Shown piece by piece: positions 53,647-61,117 of a DNA stretch of 64,000 bases; position 1 is the first letter of the stretch, and each line of letters starts with the position of its first letter. The translations under genes and the position numbers were made by a program. The notes under the pieces are model-generated. The model worked only from the letters and a program-made list of their open reading frames with translations. It was not told the DNA's origin and did not search any database. This DNA comes from Candidatus Rubrivivax defluviihabitans (GTDB lineage Bacteria; Pseudomonadota; Gammaproteobacteria; Burkholderiales; Burkholderiaceae_C). Where the stretch lies: assembly GCA_016709385.1 (NCBI GenBank), contig JADJMW010000005.1:248001-312000 (forward strand), in the 5' to 3' direction.

Positions 53647-54759
53647 ATGCAGACCCTCGACGACGGCGCCCACGACCGCGAGGTCGGCCAGCGCCACCCC
53701 ACGCGCGACACCACGCGCATCGACGACACGCGCATCGAGGCCGTGCGCCCGCTCATCACGCCGGCGCTGCTGATGGAGAAGTGGCCCGGCTCCGAGGCCA
53801 CGCTGGCGCTGGTGGAACGCAGCCGCGAGGCCATCGCGCGCATCCTGCGCGGGCACGACGACCGGCTGCTGGTGGTCGTGGGGCCGTGCTCGATCCACGA
53901 CCACGACCAGGCACTGGAATATGCGGCGCGGCTGAAGGCGGCAGCCGAGCCGCTGGCCGACGCGCTGCTGGTGGTGATGCGCACCTATTTCGAGAAGCCG
54001 CGCACCACCGTGGGCTGGAAGGGCTATATCAACGACCCGCACCTGGACGGCAGCTTCGCCATCAACGAAGGCCTGGAACGGGCCCGCCGGCTGCTGATCG
54101 AAATCGTCGAGACGGGCCTGCCGGTGGGCACCGAATTCCTGGACCTGCTGAGCCCGCAGTTCATCAGCGACCTCGTCGCCTGGGGCGCCATCGGCGCGCG
54201 CACCACCGAGAGCCAGAGCCACCGCCAGCTGGCGTCGGGCCTGAGCTGCCCGGTCGGCTTCAAGAACGGCACCGACGGCGGCGTGCAGGTGGCGGTGGAC
54301 GCCATGCTGGCCGCCAGCGCGCCGCACGCCTTCATGGGCATGACCAAGATGGGCCAGGCGGCGATCTTCGAGACGCGCGGCAACCGCGACTGCCATGTCA
54401 TCCTGCGCGGAGGCCGGCAGCCGAACTACGGTGCCGAAGCCGTAGCCGCCGCCTGTGCCGTGCTGCGCGGGGCCGGCCTGCGCGAGCAGGTGATGGTCGA
54501 CGTCTCGCACGGCAACAGCGAGAAGCAGCACCGGCGGCAGGTGGAAGTCGCTGCGGAGATCGCCGCGCGCATCGCCGCCGGCGAGCGTGCCATCAGCGGC
54601 GTGATGATCGAAAGCCACCTGCACGAAGGCCGGCAGGACCTGGTGCCCGGGCAGCCGCTGCAGCGCGGCATTTCCATCACCGATGCCTGCATCGGCTGGG
54701 CGCAGACGGCGCCCCTGCTGGAGCGGCTGGCCCAGGCGGTGCGCACGCGACGGGGCTGA
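53647..54759 (+). CDS. aroG: 3-deoxy-7-phosphoheptulonate synthase (AroAI-alpha, AroG type)
   Basis: 370 residues. It condenses phosphoenolpyruvate and erythrose 4-phosphate, the first step of the shikimate pathway. [75 protein letters not shown] and [12 protein letters not shown] carry the metal and substrate residues; DVSHGNS is the metal-histidine motif. The N-terminal extension (about 1-45) contains the usual feedback-binding region, but the specific amino acid cannot be told. ATG at 53647, 23 bp after the parA stop. Confidence 0.96.
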   Translation: MQTLDDGAHDREVGQRHPTRDTTRIDDTRIEAVRPLITPALLMEKWPGSEATLALVERSREAIARILRGHDDRLLVVVGPCSIHDHDQALEYAARLKAAAEPLADALLVVMRTYFEKPRTTVGWKGYINDPHLDGSFAINEGLERARRLLIEIVETGLPVGTEFLDLLSPQFISDLVAWGAIGARTTESQSHRQLASGLSCPVGFKNGTDGGVQVAVDAMLAASAPHAFMGMTKMGQAAIFETRGNRDCHVILRGGRQPNYGAEAVAAACAVLRGAGLREQVMVDVSHGNSEKQHRRQVEVAAEIAARIAAGERAISGVMIESHLHEGRQDLVPGQPLQRGISITDACIGWAQTAPLLERLAQAVRTRRG

Positions 54760-54813
54760 CTCCGCGCCCGGCCTGCGCGCGCCCGGCCACCTGCGCGCGG
54801 CGCCGGGCGGCCG

Positions 54814-55347
54814 CTACGGCGAGGGCCGGCCCGGGCCCTGCGTACCCTCGGCGCGGGCTGCCAGGTAGGCGTACAGGTCGACGATATGCGCGTCCACTTT
54901 CGGTTCGCCCTGCCACGCCGGCATCGGCAGCGCGGTCGACTTGCGCTGCAGGACGTCGTCGATCAGCGTTTCACGCGCGGCACCCGTGCTGGCGGCCTGC
55001 GCCGCCGGAAGATCCCAGTCGTAGCGCGTCAGCACGACGCTCACGAAGCGGCGCGGACCCATGACACGAACTTTCGGCAGCAGGTCCGGACCGTTGGCCG
55101 TGCCCGCGGCGTCGGGTCCGTGGCAGCCGGCGCAGCGGTCCTGGAAGACGCGCCAGCCGGTATAGACCGAGCCGAAGGGCCCCGACTCCGCCGCCAGTTC
55201 GCGCGCGGGCTCCAGGTTCTGGATCTGCACGGTACAGCCGCCCAGCCCGACCATGGCCGCGGCCACGGCCACGCACAACCGACGCCGCACCCTCGACGTG
55301 CATCGCGCCCAAGCCGGTCGGCGGCCATCCACAGCTGACTTCGACAT
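54814..55347 (-). CDS. c-type cytochrome, probable lipoprotein
   Basis: 177 residues. After a basic N-terminus, a hydrophobic stretch ends in VGLGGC (lipobox Cys38), suggesting lipid anchoring. The single haem-binding motif is C72-A-G-C-H76 in FQDRCAGCHGPDAAGTANGPDL, with ALPMPAWQGEP providing the likely axial methionine. This is a class I monohaem cytochrome of the cytochrome-c-oxidase cbb3 type III-like group. AAGGAG precedes the ATG at 55347. It follows the nitrile hydratase operon by about 210 bp; an electron partner is not evident. Confidence 0.9.
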   Translation of the reverse strand: MSKSAVDGRRPAWARCTSRVRRRLCVAVAAAMVGLGGCTVQIQNLEPARELAAESGPFGSVYTGWRVFQDRCAGCHGPDAAGTANGPDLLPKVRVMGPRRFVSVVLTRYDWDLPAAQAASTGAARETLIDDVLQRKSTALPMPAWQGEPKVDAHIVDLYAYLAARAEGTQGPGRPSP

Positions 55348-55561
55348 CGTTTTGCTCCTTCGGCCCGTGGGCGCCGGGAAGGCCCGCCCTCGCGGTCGAC
55401 GACCCGATGACGGCGCATCCGCCTGCCCTGGACCATTCTGTCCATCGCAGGTATCGCGCGGGTTGTCCGAGATCATGTGCCGCGCTCCTGCAAGTGTCGG
55501 TGGTGTGGGGCGCCGAAAGCGCTGGAGCCCGTCGCCGACCGGGCCGGCCCGAGCCACGGGA

Positions 55562-56083
55562 TCAGCCGGACGGGATCGGTCGACCATAACCACCCTCGAC
55601 CCAGGCCGTGGCGCTGGCCAGCGTGAGCCTGTAGCCGGCCGCCACGCGCACCCGGGCCAGCGTGTCGCCGGCGGCGTCCAGCGCCGCCAGCAGCGCATGC
55701 GGGTCGTCGTCGTCGGGCACGATGTCGAGCATGACCTCGACGCGGCCCTGCGCCGTGTTCACCGTCAGCTGCCGGTGCAGCAAGGCGTGGCGCTGCTGCT
55801 CGTGCCGGCGCAGCACCTCGCGCGCGGTCTTCACCAGCGTGTTGAAGGCCGCGCCGTCCAGCGGCTTGGGGTTCTTCTTGTCGCGGCCCATGGTCCAGGG
55901 GCCCACCAGCGCCGGCTCGGCTTCGCCCTGTTTCACCATCTCGACGGCCCAGCCTTCGTCGTCGTTGTTCTTGACGACGCGGGCGGTCCAGCCCTGGTCG
56001 CGCCACAGGCGGGGTTCGTGGACGGCGTCAAGCGTGTCGGCTGCGTCGGTGTCGTCGGGGGCTTCGGTGGGCATGCGGGGCAT
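55562..56083 (-). CDS. Uncharacterised protein encoded last in the nitrile hydratase operon
   Basis: 173 residues, cytosolic, acidic. No named family recognised. It has a conserved-looking core: RDQGWTARVVKNNDDEGWAVEMVKQGE, PWTMGRDKKNPKPLDGAAFNTLVKTAREVLRRHEQQRHALLH and VEVMLDIVPDDDDPHALLAALDAAG. Its ATG (56083, or 56074) starts 3 nt after the nitrile hydratase activator stop, so co-expression with the enzyme is likely. It might serve enzyme maturation, or be an unrelated hitch-hiker. Confidence 0.65.
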   Translation of the reverse strand: MPRMPTEAPDDTDAADTLDAVHEPRLWRDQGWTARVVKNNDDEGWAVEMVKQGEAEPALVGPWTMGRDKKNPKPLDGAAFNTLVKTAREVLRRHEQQRHALLHRQLTVNTAQGRVEVMLDIVPDDDDPHALLAALDAAGDTLARVRVAAGYRLTLASATAWVEGGYGRPIPSG

Positions 56084-56086
56084 GGG

Positions 56087-56449
56087 TCAGGGTGAAGGGA
56101 AATCGTCGCTGCGCAATTCGATCGGCCGGCCGTGCGGCGTGCGCCCGGCGGCGTGGGCCCAGGCCTGGCGGTAGCTTTCCAGTTCCGCGCCCGTGGCCAG
56201 GCCCTTGGCGGCCAGCAGCCGCTCCAGCGCGGCCAGCCAGTGGCGGTAGTAGGTGTCGCCCAGGTCGGCGTCGCCGGCGGCCTGCGCGGCAGCGATTTGT
56301 GCGGCCAGCGCCTCGGCCCATTCCGGCCATGTGAAGAGGCCCCGGCGGTGCAACGCCAGCGTCATGGCAAAGGCCTGGGCCTGCCAGGGTTCGCTGAACA
56401 CCGGATCGTCGCCGCAGGCGCCAGGCCAGGCGGGCTGGGCCGGACTCAT
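56087..56449 (-). CDS. Nitrile hydratase accessory protein (activator)
   Basis: 120 residues. FSEPWQAQAFAMTLALHRRGLFTWPEWAEALAAQI resembles the nitrile hydratase beta N-terminal domain, which is the hallmark of the P12K/P14K-type activators. DTYYRHWLAALERLLAAKGL is also family-typical. In cobalt enzymes this protein exchanges with the beta subunit and delivers the cobalt-loaded alpha subunit. The ATG at 56449 overlaps the beta stop (ATGA). Confidence 0.88.
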   Translation of the reverse strand: MSPAQPAWPGACGDDPVFSEPWQAQAFAMTLALHRRGLFTWPEWAEALAAQIAAAQAAGDADLGDTYYRHWLAALERLLAAKGLATGAELESYRQAWAHAAGRTPHGRPIELRSDDFPSP

Positions 56450-57111
56450 GAAGCGCGCTCCAGATAGGGTTCCCAGGCGTCGATCGACACCGTCAGCCGC
56501 GCGGCGCCGGGTTCGCTGCCCCACAGTTCTCGGCCGCTGAACGCCACCGTATACAGCGGGCAAGGCTGCTCGCCCAGGCCCTGGGCGTGGGCGTCGGCGA
56601 AGACATGCGGGCCGTGCACGGCGGCGATGGTGCCGCGCTTGCCGCGCGCATAACCCGGCAGCCGGGTGTGGTGCGGCACCGCGCCGCTGCGCAGACGCAC
56701 GGCGTCGCCCAGCGCAAAGGCGGACGCCGGCCCGGGCCTGGCGGTGGGCGCGCCGCGGGCCAGCACCGTGGCCACGTCCTCAGCGTGCAGCGTGCGTGGA
56801 AGCTTGAGCCAGGGACCGGCGTTGGTGGCACCGGCCTCGAGCTCGCCGGGCTGCAGCAGACCACGTTCGAGCAACAGCTCCTCCAGCGCGTGGATCCAGA
56901 TCTCGTAGTAGCTCAGCTGCGCATAGTCGGGCAACGTCTCGCGCGCGGCCCGGCTCATGTCGATATTCCAGGCACCGGCGGCGCCCATGGCCAGCGTCAG
57001 CGCCAGCGCGCGCGGTTCCCAGCCGGCGTGGAAGAGTTCACCCACGGCCTCGGGCACGACGCGGCCGTGCCCGGGCTGACCGCCGAGATCGGCGTGGCTC
57101 AGGTAGGTCAT
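56446..57111 (-). CDS. nthB: Nitrile hydratase beta subunit
   Basis: 221 residues. The N-terminal domain ([50 protein letters not shown]) and the C-terminal SH3-like barrel ([36 protein letters not shown]... [13 protein letters not shown]) are complete. With the alpha subunit it hydrates nitriles to amides. The ATG at 57111 overlaps the alpha stop and its own stop overlaps the activator start, giving a fully coupled alpha-beta-activator order. Confidence 0.93.
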   Translation of the reverse strand: MTYLSHADLGGQPGHGRVVPEAVGELFHAGWEPRALALTLAMGAAGAWNIDMSRAARETLPDYAQLSYYEIWIHALEELLLERGLLQPGELEAGATNAGPWLKLPRTLHAEDVATVLARGAPTARPGPASAFALGDAVRLRSGAVPHHTRLPGYARGKRGTIAAVHGPHVFADAHAQGLGEQPCPLYTVAFSGRELWGSEPGAARLTVSIDAWEPYLERAS

Positions 57112-57758
57112 GGCGCTGCCCCGGGCGAGCGCGCCAGGCCGGTGCCGATCATCGAATCGCGCGTGACCAGCGCCGCCAGCTGCTCTTCGTTCAGATGCCC
57201 GCTGCCGACCGGCCGCTGCGGAATGACCAGATAACGCAATTCGGCAGTGGAGTCCCAGACGCGGATCTCGGTTTCGGCGGGCAGCACGACACCGAAATCG
57301 GCCAGCACACCGCGCGGGTCGCGCACCGCGCGCGAGCGGTAGGGCGCGCTCTTGTACCAGGTGGGCGGCAGGCCCAGCACCGGCCACGGGTAGCAGCTGC
57401 ACAGCGTGCAGACCACCATGTTGTGGCATGTGGGCGTGTTCTGCACCGCGTGCATGTGCTCGCCCTGGCGGCCGCTGTAGCCCAGCGAGGCGATGGCTGC
57501 GGTGGCATCGGCCAGCAGCCAGTCGCGGAAGACTGGGTCGCACCAGGACCTGGCCACCACGCGGGCGCCGTTGCGCGGGCCGATGCGGGTCTGGTAGGTG
57601 TCGATCAGGACGTCCAGCGCGGCCGGGTCGATATAACCCTTGGCCGCGAGCACGGTTTCCAGCGCGCGCACGCGCAGGTCCATGGGGCCGATCTCGCTGT
57701 GATCGGGGTCGTGGTCGTGGTGATGATCGTGCGAATGACCGTGTGCCATGCCTGCCAT
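57108..57758 (-). CDS. nthA: Nitrile hydratase alpha subunit, cobalt type, with His-rich N-terminus
   Basis: 216 residues. The metal-binding motif is V-C117-T-L-C120-S-C122; a threonine after the first cysteine marks the cobalt type (iron enzymes have serine). [28 protein letters not shown] and [31 protein letters not shown] are family signatures. The first 20 residues include a run of His and Asp ([15 protein letters not shown]), absent from typical enzymes and able to bind Co or Ni. The start at 57758 is followed by a second ATG at 57749; homology starts after the His stretch, so a later start cannot be fully excluded, but none lies before residue 26. Confidence 0.93.
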   Translation of the reverse strand: MAGMAHGHSHDHHHDHDPDHSEIGPMDLRVRALETVLAAKGYIDPAALDVLIDTYQTRIGPRNGARVVARSWCDPVFRDWLLADATAAIASLGYSGRQGEHMHAVQNTPTCHNMVVCTLCSCYPWPVLGLPPTWYKSAPYRSRAVRDPRGVLADFGVVLPAETEIRVWDSTAELRYLVIPQRPVGSGHLNEEQLAALVTRDSMIGTGLARSPGAAP

Positions 57759-57861
57759 CGAATTGCCGCCGAGCTGTATCCGATCGTACAGGCAGGGGCT
57801 GCCTGCTCGCGGCCAGTTGCGGACACACGATGAATCGATGGGCAGGCGAAGTTCCGTGGTG

Positions 57862-58100
57862 GCAAAGGGCTGTCCGGGTGCGGCGCGGCGTGCGGATGAA
57901 GCGGCCTGCGCTGCGCTCCGGCTGCTCTGCGGTGCTCGGGTCCATGGCCTGGCGCATGACTCGCTTCGCTCACTCCGTTCGCTACGCTCGAACAGGATGC
58001 GCCAGAAGTGTTGACGAGGCTCGCTGCGCTCGCGGGCCATGAACCCTGCGCTCCTCGGCGCTTCAGACGCACGCCGCGCCGCGCCCGGACAGCCCTTTGC
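57862..58100. repeat. MITE-like element, 239 bp, with 33-bp terminal inverted repeats
   Basis: The left end (57862-57894) and right end (58068-58100) are inverted copies with one mismatch in 33 bp; the shared outer sequence starts GCAAAGGGCTGTCCGGG. Inside, 57949-58005 is an inner palindrome closed by CTGGCGCAT and ATGCGCCAG, with GAGCG/AGCGAA-type short repeats between. No open reading frame looks real and no clear target-site duplication is seen. A miniature transposable element is the best fit, but a REP-like structure or a recombination product is possible. It lies about 100 bp upstream of the nthA start. Confidence 0.6.
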
Positions 58101-58196
58101 AGCAGGCATGGGTGGATCTCGACGAGCGCCGCCACGGTTGCTTGAGCGGCAGGCGGTACCCGGCGGGGGCGCTGTGTGTGGCGCCGAGCAGCGCAG

Positions 58197-58302
58197 CCTC
58201 GAGGGGGGCGAGCGCAGCGAGCTTCGTCAACCGACTTGCCGCATCCTGTTTGAGCGCAGTGAGCGCAGCGAACGAAGCGAGTTATGCGGCACCCCCTCGA
58301 GG
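58197..58302. repeat. Second copy of the GAGCGCAGCGA palindromic repeat, inverted to the first
   Basis: Bases 58206-58298 align over about 90 bp with the reverse complement of 57948-58040 (shared GCGAGCGCAGCGAGC, TCGTCAAC, CGCATCCTGTT and CGAAGCGAGT blocks). The copy is bracketed by CCTCGAGGGGG at 58197-58207 and its near complement ending at 58302, making an outer stem. The translated motif ERSERSE in spurious frames on both strands comes from these repeats. Confidence 0.6.
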
Positions 58303-58321
58303 CGAGCAGGTGAGCCTGGAC

Positions 58322-58394
58322 ACGAACAGTCCAGTGGACTGTTCGTGCCTGGCGAACGGCCGGTCCTCAAGGACCGGCGCGGCCTGCAAGGCCA
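58322..58394. repeat. Three adjacent perfect hairpins
   Basis: In order: CACGAACAGTCCA and its exact complement around a single G (27 bp in all, about 58321-58347); GCCGGTCC-TCAA-GGACCGGC (about 58359-58378); GGCCT-GCA-AGGCC (about 58381-58393). No T run follows, so these are not ordinary terminators. They continue the palindromic cluster between nthA and the AbrB-PIN pair. Confidence 0.65.
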
Positions 58395-58657
58395 GGGTAG
58401 TCTGAGCGCAGCGAAGACCGCCACAGTCAGCGCCACCGCCGGGCACCGTCTGCCACGGCGCGCTGATATCGACGCACAGCGAACGAGCGCGAACGACGGC
58501 AGCGGGTCGTTCCCTGCCAGCCGCCCCAGGAATGCGCCAGTCGGGAGCAGTCGTACGGTCGATGTTGCCTAGGTCGTGAATCACTCCTGCGCACTACCGT
58601 AACCGGCCGCCACCCACGCACTTCGACCCTCGATCCAGGTGTGCCGCCGGACGCAAT

Positions 58658-59065
58658 TCAGGTCAGCAACTCCACGGGTGGCGCCAGCGCAAGACTCTTT
58701 GCCCGCTTCGCCAGTCGTTGGTCGAATGTCGCGAACCCGGAAACACGCGAACTGCGCGCCAGGTGCAGTGCATCCGCGAAATCGAGACCCTTGTCGAACG
58801 CATTGACCGCCACCAGGACCGCGTCGCGGTCTTCGAACGTGACGTGCTCGATGCTCGCCAGCGCCCGCAAGACGCGGACGATGTCTCTCTTGGGCAGTTC
58901 ATAGAACCCACGCATGACCCACTCCAGTTCCAGCAGCACGGTCACGGAGACAAACGATCTTTCGGAGAGCGCCGCCACGGCAGCCGGCCGCAGTTTGGCG
59001 GCCTGTGCATCGTCGGCATCATCGACGAAGAACCGCGCCAGGACGTTCGTATCCAGGGCCCTCAT
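58658..59065 (-). CDS. PIN-domain toxin (VapC-like)
   Basis: 135 residues. The PIN acidic residues are in the opening RALDTNVLARFFVDDADD, the middle VSVTVLLELEWVMRGFY, and the end GLDFADALHLARSS and FATFDQRLAKRAK. VapC-type toxins are magnesium-dependent RNases cutting tRNA or rRNA. The ATG overlaps the stop of the AbrB-type gene upstream (ATGA), the usual antitoxin-toxin order. It appears complete. Confidence 0.9.
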   Translation of the reverse strand: MRALDTNVLARFFVDDADDAQAAKLRPAAVAALSERSFVSVTVLLELEWVMRGFYELPKRDIVRVLRALASIEHVTFEDRDAVLVAVNAFDKGLDFADALHLARSSRVSGFATFDQRLAKRAKSLALAPPVELLT

Positions 59066-59346
59066 GGCTTGCCGCGCCGCGAACGGGTCAGCAGCGACGC
59101 CGGATCGAAGTCCTCGAGTTGGCGTGGAACGCCGCGCGCCGGCGCCTTGACCATGCCTGCCATCCCGGTCATGTCGGCCGAAGCGACCGACCGGACGACG
59201 CGCAGCTTCAGTCCGTCCGACTCTTCGAGCACCTCGATCCTGGCGCCTGCACCCATACCGAGCCGGCGCCGCAATGCGGCGGGCAACACGATCTGGCCTT
59301 TCGAGGAGACTAAGAGCGTCGACCTGTTGGTTCGCAGAGCACCCAA
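59062..59346 (-). CDS. AbrB/SpoVT-type antitoxin
   Basis: 94 residues from a TTG at 59346, or fewer from a later codon. LLVSSKGQIVLPAALRRRLGMGAGARIEVLEESDGLKLR is the swapped-hairpin AbrB DNA-binding fold of VapB-like antitoxins; the C-terminal part (DFDPASLLTRSRRGKP) would bind the PIN toxin. No ATG precedes the domain in frame; an ATG at 59361 lies in another frame that stops at once. The start is therefore uncertain, or a small deletion has removed it. It is coupled to the PIN gene by ATGA. Confidence 0.75.
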   Translation of the reverse strand: MGALRTNRSTLLVSSKGQIVLPAALRRRLGMGAGARIEVLEESDGLKLRVVRSVASADMTGMAGMVKAPARGVPRQLEDFDPASLLTRSRRGKP

Positions 59347-59687
59347 ACAGTTTCGATCATAGCGCGGCTTACATAGTAAGGCAAAGTGCGGTTCAGCGAC
59401 CCTGTGCCCATCTCGAGCCATGGCCTTGCGCCCGGCGGCACGCGCGTGGTTGACGCTGGAGATTGCCCCGCTGCCGCTGGCTTGCCCACAGCGCGCTGCC
59501 TTGGTCTGCACACGTGGGGCCAGACGTGGCAAGAGCGCGCAATGGGTCAGGGGTTTGGAGTCGAAGCGCCTCGCGCGCACAACCAGACTTCGCACTGAAG
59601 GCCAGCATGCTTCCTCGTCTTCAACAACTCCGCGAGGCACGCCCTTGCCCGCCTCTTGTCGCTCGATCGCAAGCCCCTGCGAGCCCG
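59347..59687. other. Intergenic region between the antitoxin and the DUF1624 gene
   Basis: About 340 bp. I find no recognisable protein, RNA or terminator hairpin with T tail here. It must carry the promoter of the AbrB-PIN pair; ATAGCGCGGCTTACATAGTAAGG near 59358-59383 is the only AT-richer part. Confidence 0.4.
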
Positions 59688-60419
59688 CTACCACCAGCCG
59701 AGCAAGCGACCACCCAGGATGGCGCCGATGAACACCGGCTGGTGCAGCATGTAAAAGCTCAGCGGCCAGCGCCCCAGCAGCGCCAGCGGCCGCAGTGCCA
59801 CCGGCACGGCGCCGGCCAGCAGGCCACGCCGATGCGCCAGCAGCCACTGCCCGGCAGCCAGGCCCCACAGCATCACGCCCAGCCAGGGCAGCACCGGTAC
59901 GTAGTCTTCGGTCACCGGCTTGCGCGTGACCAGACCCACCCAGTTGGTGAAAGGCGTGTCGAAGAATGGGTGCTTCACCAGCCACGGCAAGACCAGCGCC
60001 ACCGCGCCCAACAGCCACAGTCCGCCGCGCAACGGCGCCGCCAGCCGCGCCAGCACCAGCATCACGGCCATGCCGTGCAGCACGCCGAAGCTGATCCAGC
60101 TCTTCGGAAACATCCAGGCCGAACCCAGGCTCACCAGCACGGCGCAGCCCGCGACTTGCGCCCAGCGGCGCCAGAAGCGCGGCCAGCCCTGACCCGCCTG
60201 CAGCGCGATGGCCTGACCCAGCCCGGCGCAGAGCAGGAACAGGCTCACGATGGCGGTGCGCTGCTGGGTCCAGAAGGGGTCGTGATAGAAATTCTGGCGC
60301 GGCTGCAGCAGGCCGTAGAAATTGAGGTCGAAGCTCAGGTGGAAGACCGCCATCCACACCATGGCCACGCCGCGCAGCGCGTCGAGGCGGTCGAAGCGCA
60401 CACCTTGAACCACCGTCAT
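59688..60419 (-). CDS. DUF1624 / heparan-alpha-glucosaminide N-acetyltransferase-like membrane protein
   Basis: 243 residues with about seven membrane segments. It opens RFDRLDALRGVAMVWMAVFHLSFDLNFYG, the conserved start of DUF1624/HGSNAT acyltransferase-like proteins with the catalytic His region, then FLLCAGLGQAIAL, FGVLHGMAVMLVLARL and YVPVLPWLGVMLWGLAAGQWL. The end PLALLGRWPLSFYMLHQPVFIGAIL is also typical. It may move acetyl groups across the membrane to a sugar. The ATG overlaps the Res stop (ATGA), so it is the third gene of the Xre-Res operon, an unusual association. Confidence 0.85.
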   Translation of the reverse strand: MTVVQGVRFDRLDALRGVAMVWMAVFHLSFDLNFYGLLQPRQNFYHDPFWTQQRTAIVSLFLLCAGLGQAIALQAGQGWPRFWRRWAQVAGCAVLVSLGSAWMFPKSWISFGVLHGMAVMLVLARLAAPLRGGLWLLGAVALVLPWLVKHPFFDTPFTNWVGLVTRKPVTEDYVPVLPWLGVMLWGLAAGQWLLAHRRGLLAGAVPVALRPLALLGRWPLSFYMLHQPVFIGAILGGRLLGWW

Positions 60420-61117
60420 GCCGTCTTCTCGTAGACGTCGCTGAAGCGCTCGCCGTCCCAGGCATATAGCAGGTAGGCGGCATGCAGGCAGCGGCTGGCG
60501 CCGCGCGGCCTGAACAGGCCCACGCACTGGCCGCGCTCGTGGCGCACGCTGCGGTAGGCCACGCCGGCCGATCCCGCCGTGCGCAGGCGCCGGCCCAGCG
60601 CCTGCGCCGCCGCGTAGTCGTCGGGGTCGTAGACCGCGCTCGGCACGCTGCCGGCCGGCCGCAGGTCGTGCAGCCGGGCGTCGATGGCCACGTGGTACAG
60701 CCGCATCGGCAGGTGCATGGCCGGCTGCCGCGTGGCGGCCAGGAAGCGGCCGTGATGGTGACGTGTCTCGGCCACCGCGGTGGCACGCTCGCGCGCCGCG
60801 TAGAAGACGCCGTGTTCGCCCCCGGAGAAGCGGCTGCCCAGCAGGTTCACGTGCGTGAAGGCAGCCATGATGGGCCCGCTGCCGGGGCCGAAGACGCGAT
60901 CGTCGGGCGGCACGCGTTCCACCTGGCCGAGTTCTTCGCGCGCCCGTTCGTTGGTCAGCGCCTCCAGCGCGTACAAGGCCTCGAAATCGGCGGCGTCGGC
61001 GACGCGGTCGAACAGCGTCACCGCCGGATAGCGCGTGGGCACGATGCGGCAGGCCTGCTGCCAGCGCACGCGCCGCACCTCGGGCAGCGGGTCCGCCGCG
61101 GCGGCGGCGGCGCTCAG
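60416..61117 (-). CDS. RES-domain toxin (NAD-degrading Res family), non-ATG start
   Basis: About 233 residues. RES-domain features: CRIVPTRYP near the N-terminus, VFGPGSGPIMAAFTHVN, GVFYAARERATAVAETRHHHGRFL and MRLYHVAIDARLHDLR, then YDPDDYAAAQALGRRLR. Res toxins deplete cellular NAD. No ATG lies near the domain start. The CTG at 61117-61115 overlaps the antitoxin TGA as CTGA and has GGCGGGGG upstream; a GTG at 61078 is the alternative and would give 220 residues. The active-site Arg and Tyr region is present, so the enzyme looks intact. Confidence 0.82.
   Translation of the reverse strand: MSAAAAAADPLPEVRRVRWQQACRIVPTRYPAVTLFDRVADAADFEALYALEALTNERAREELGQVERVPPDDRVFGPGSGPIMAAFTHVNLLGSRFSGGEHGVFYAARERATAVAETRHHHGRFLAATRQPAMHLPMRLYHVAIDARLHDLRPAGSVPSAVYDPDDYAAAQALGRRLRTAGSAGVAYRSVRHERGQCVGLFRPRGASRCLHAAYLLYAWDGERFSDVYEKTA

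Larger units (their letters stand above)
57759..58657. other. Non-coding region of 0.9 kb between nthA and the PIN gene
   Basis: Holds the MITE-like element, the second repeat copy and the tandem hairpins listed separately, plus further GAGCGCAGCGAAGACC and GCGAACGAGCGCGAACGAC repeats up to about 58500. Open frames here are made by repeats and have no recognisable product. The nthA promoter should lie within about 100 bp of 57758, but I cannot pick it out. Confidence 0.6.

Noticed and set aside
57841..58560. CRISPR array
   Set aside because: Repeats are few, inverted rather than direct, and lack regular unique spacers; no cas genes are present.
57759..58657. Small ORFs with ERSERSE motifs on both strands
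   Set aside because: The motif arises from the GAGCGCAGCGA repeats and appears on both strands because the copies are inverted; no ribosome sites or homology.
59500..59600. tRNA-like or attachment-site sequence near GGGTCAGGGGTTTGGAGTCG
   Set aside because: No cloverleaf with anticodon stem can be formed and no integrase gene is in the window.
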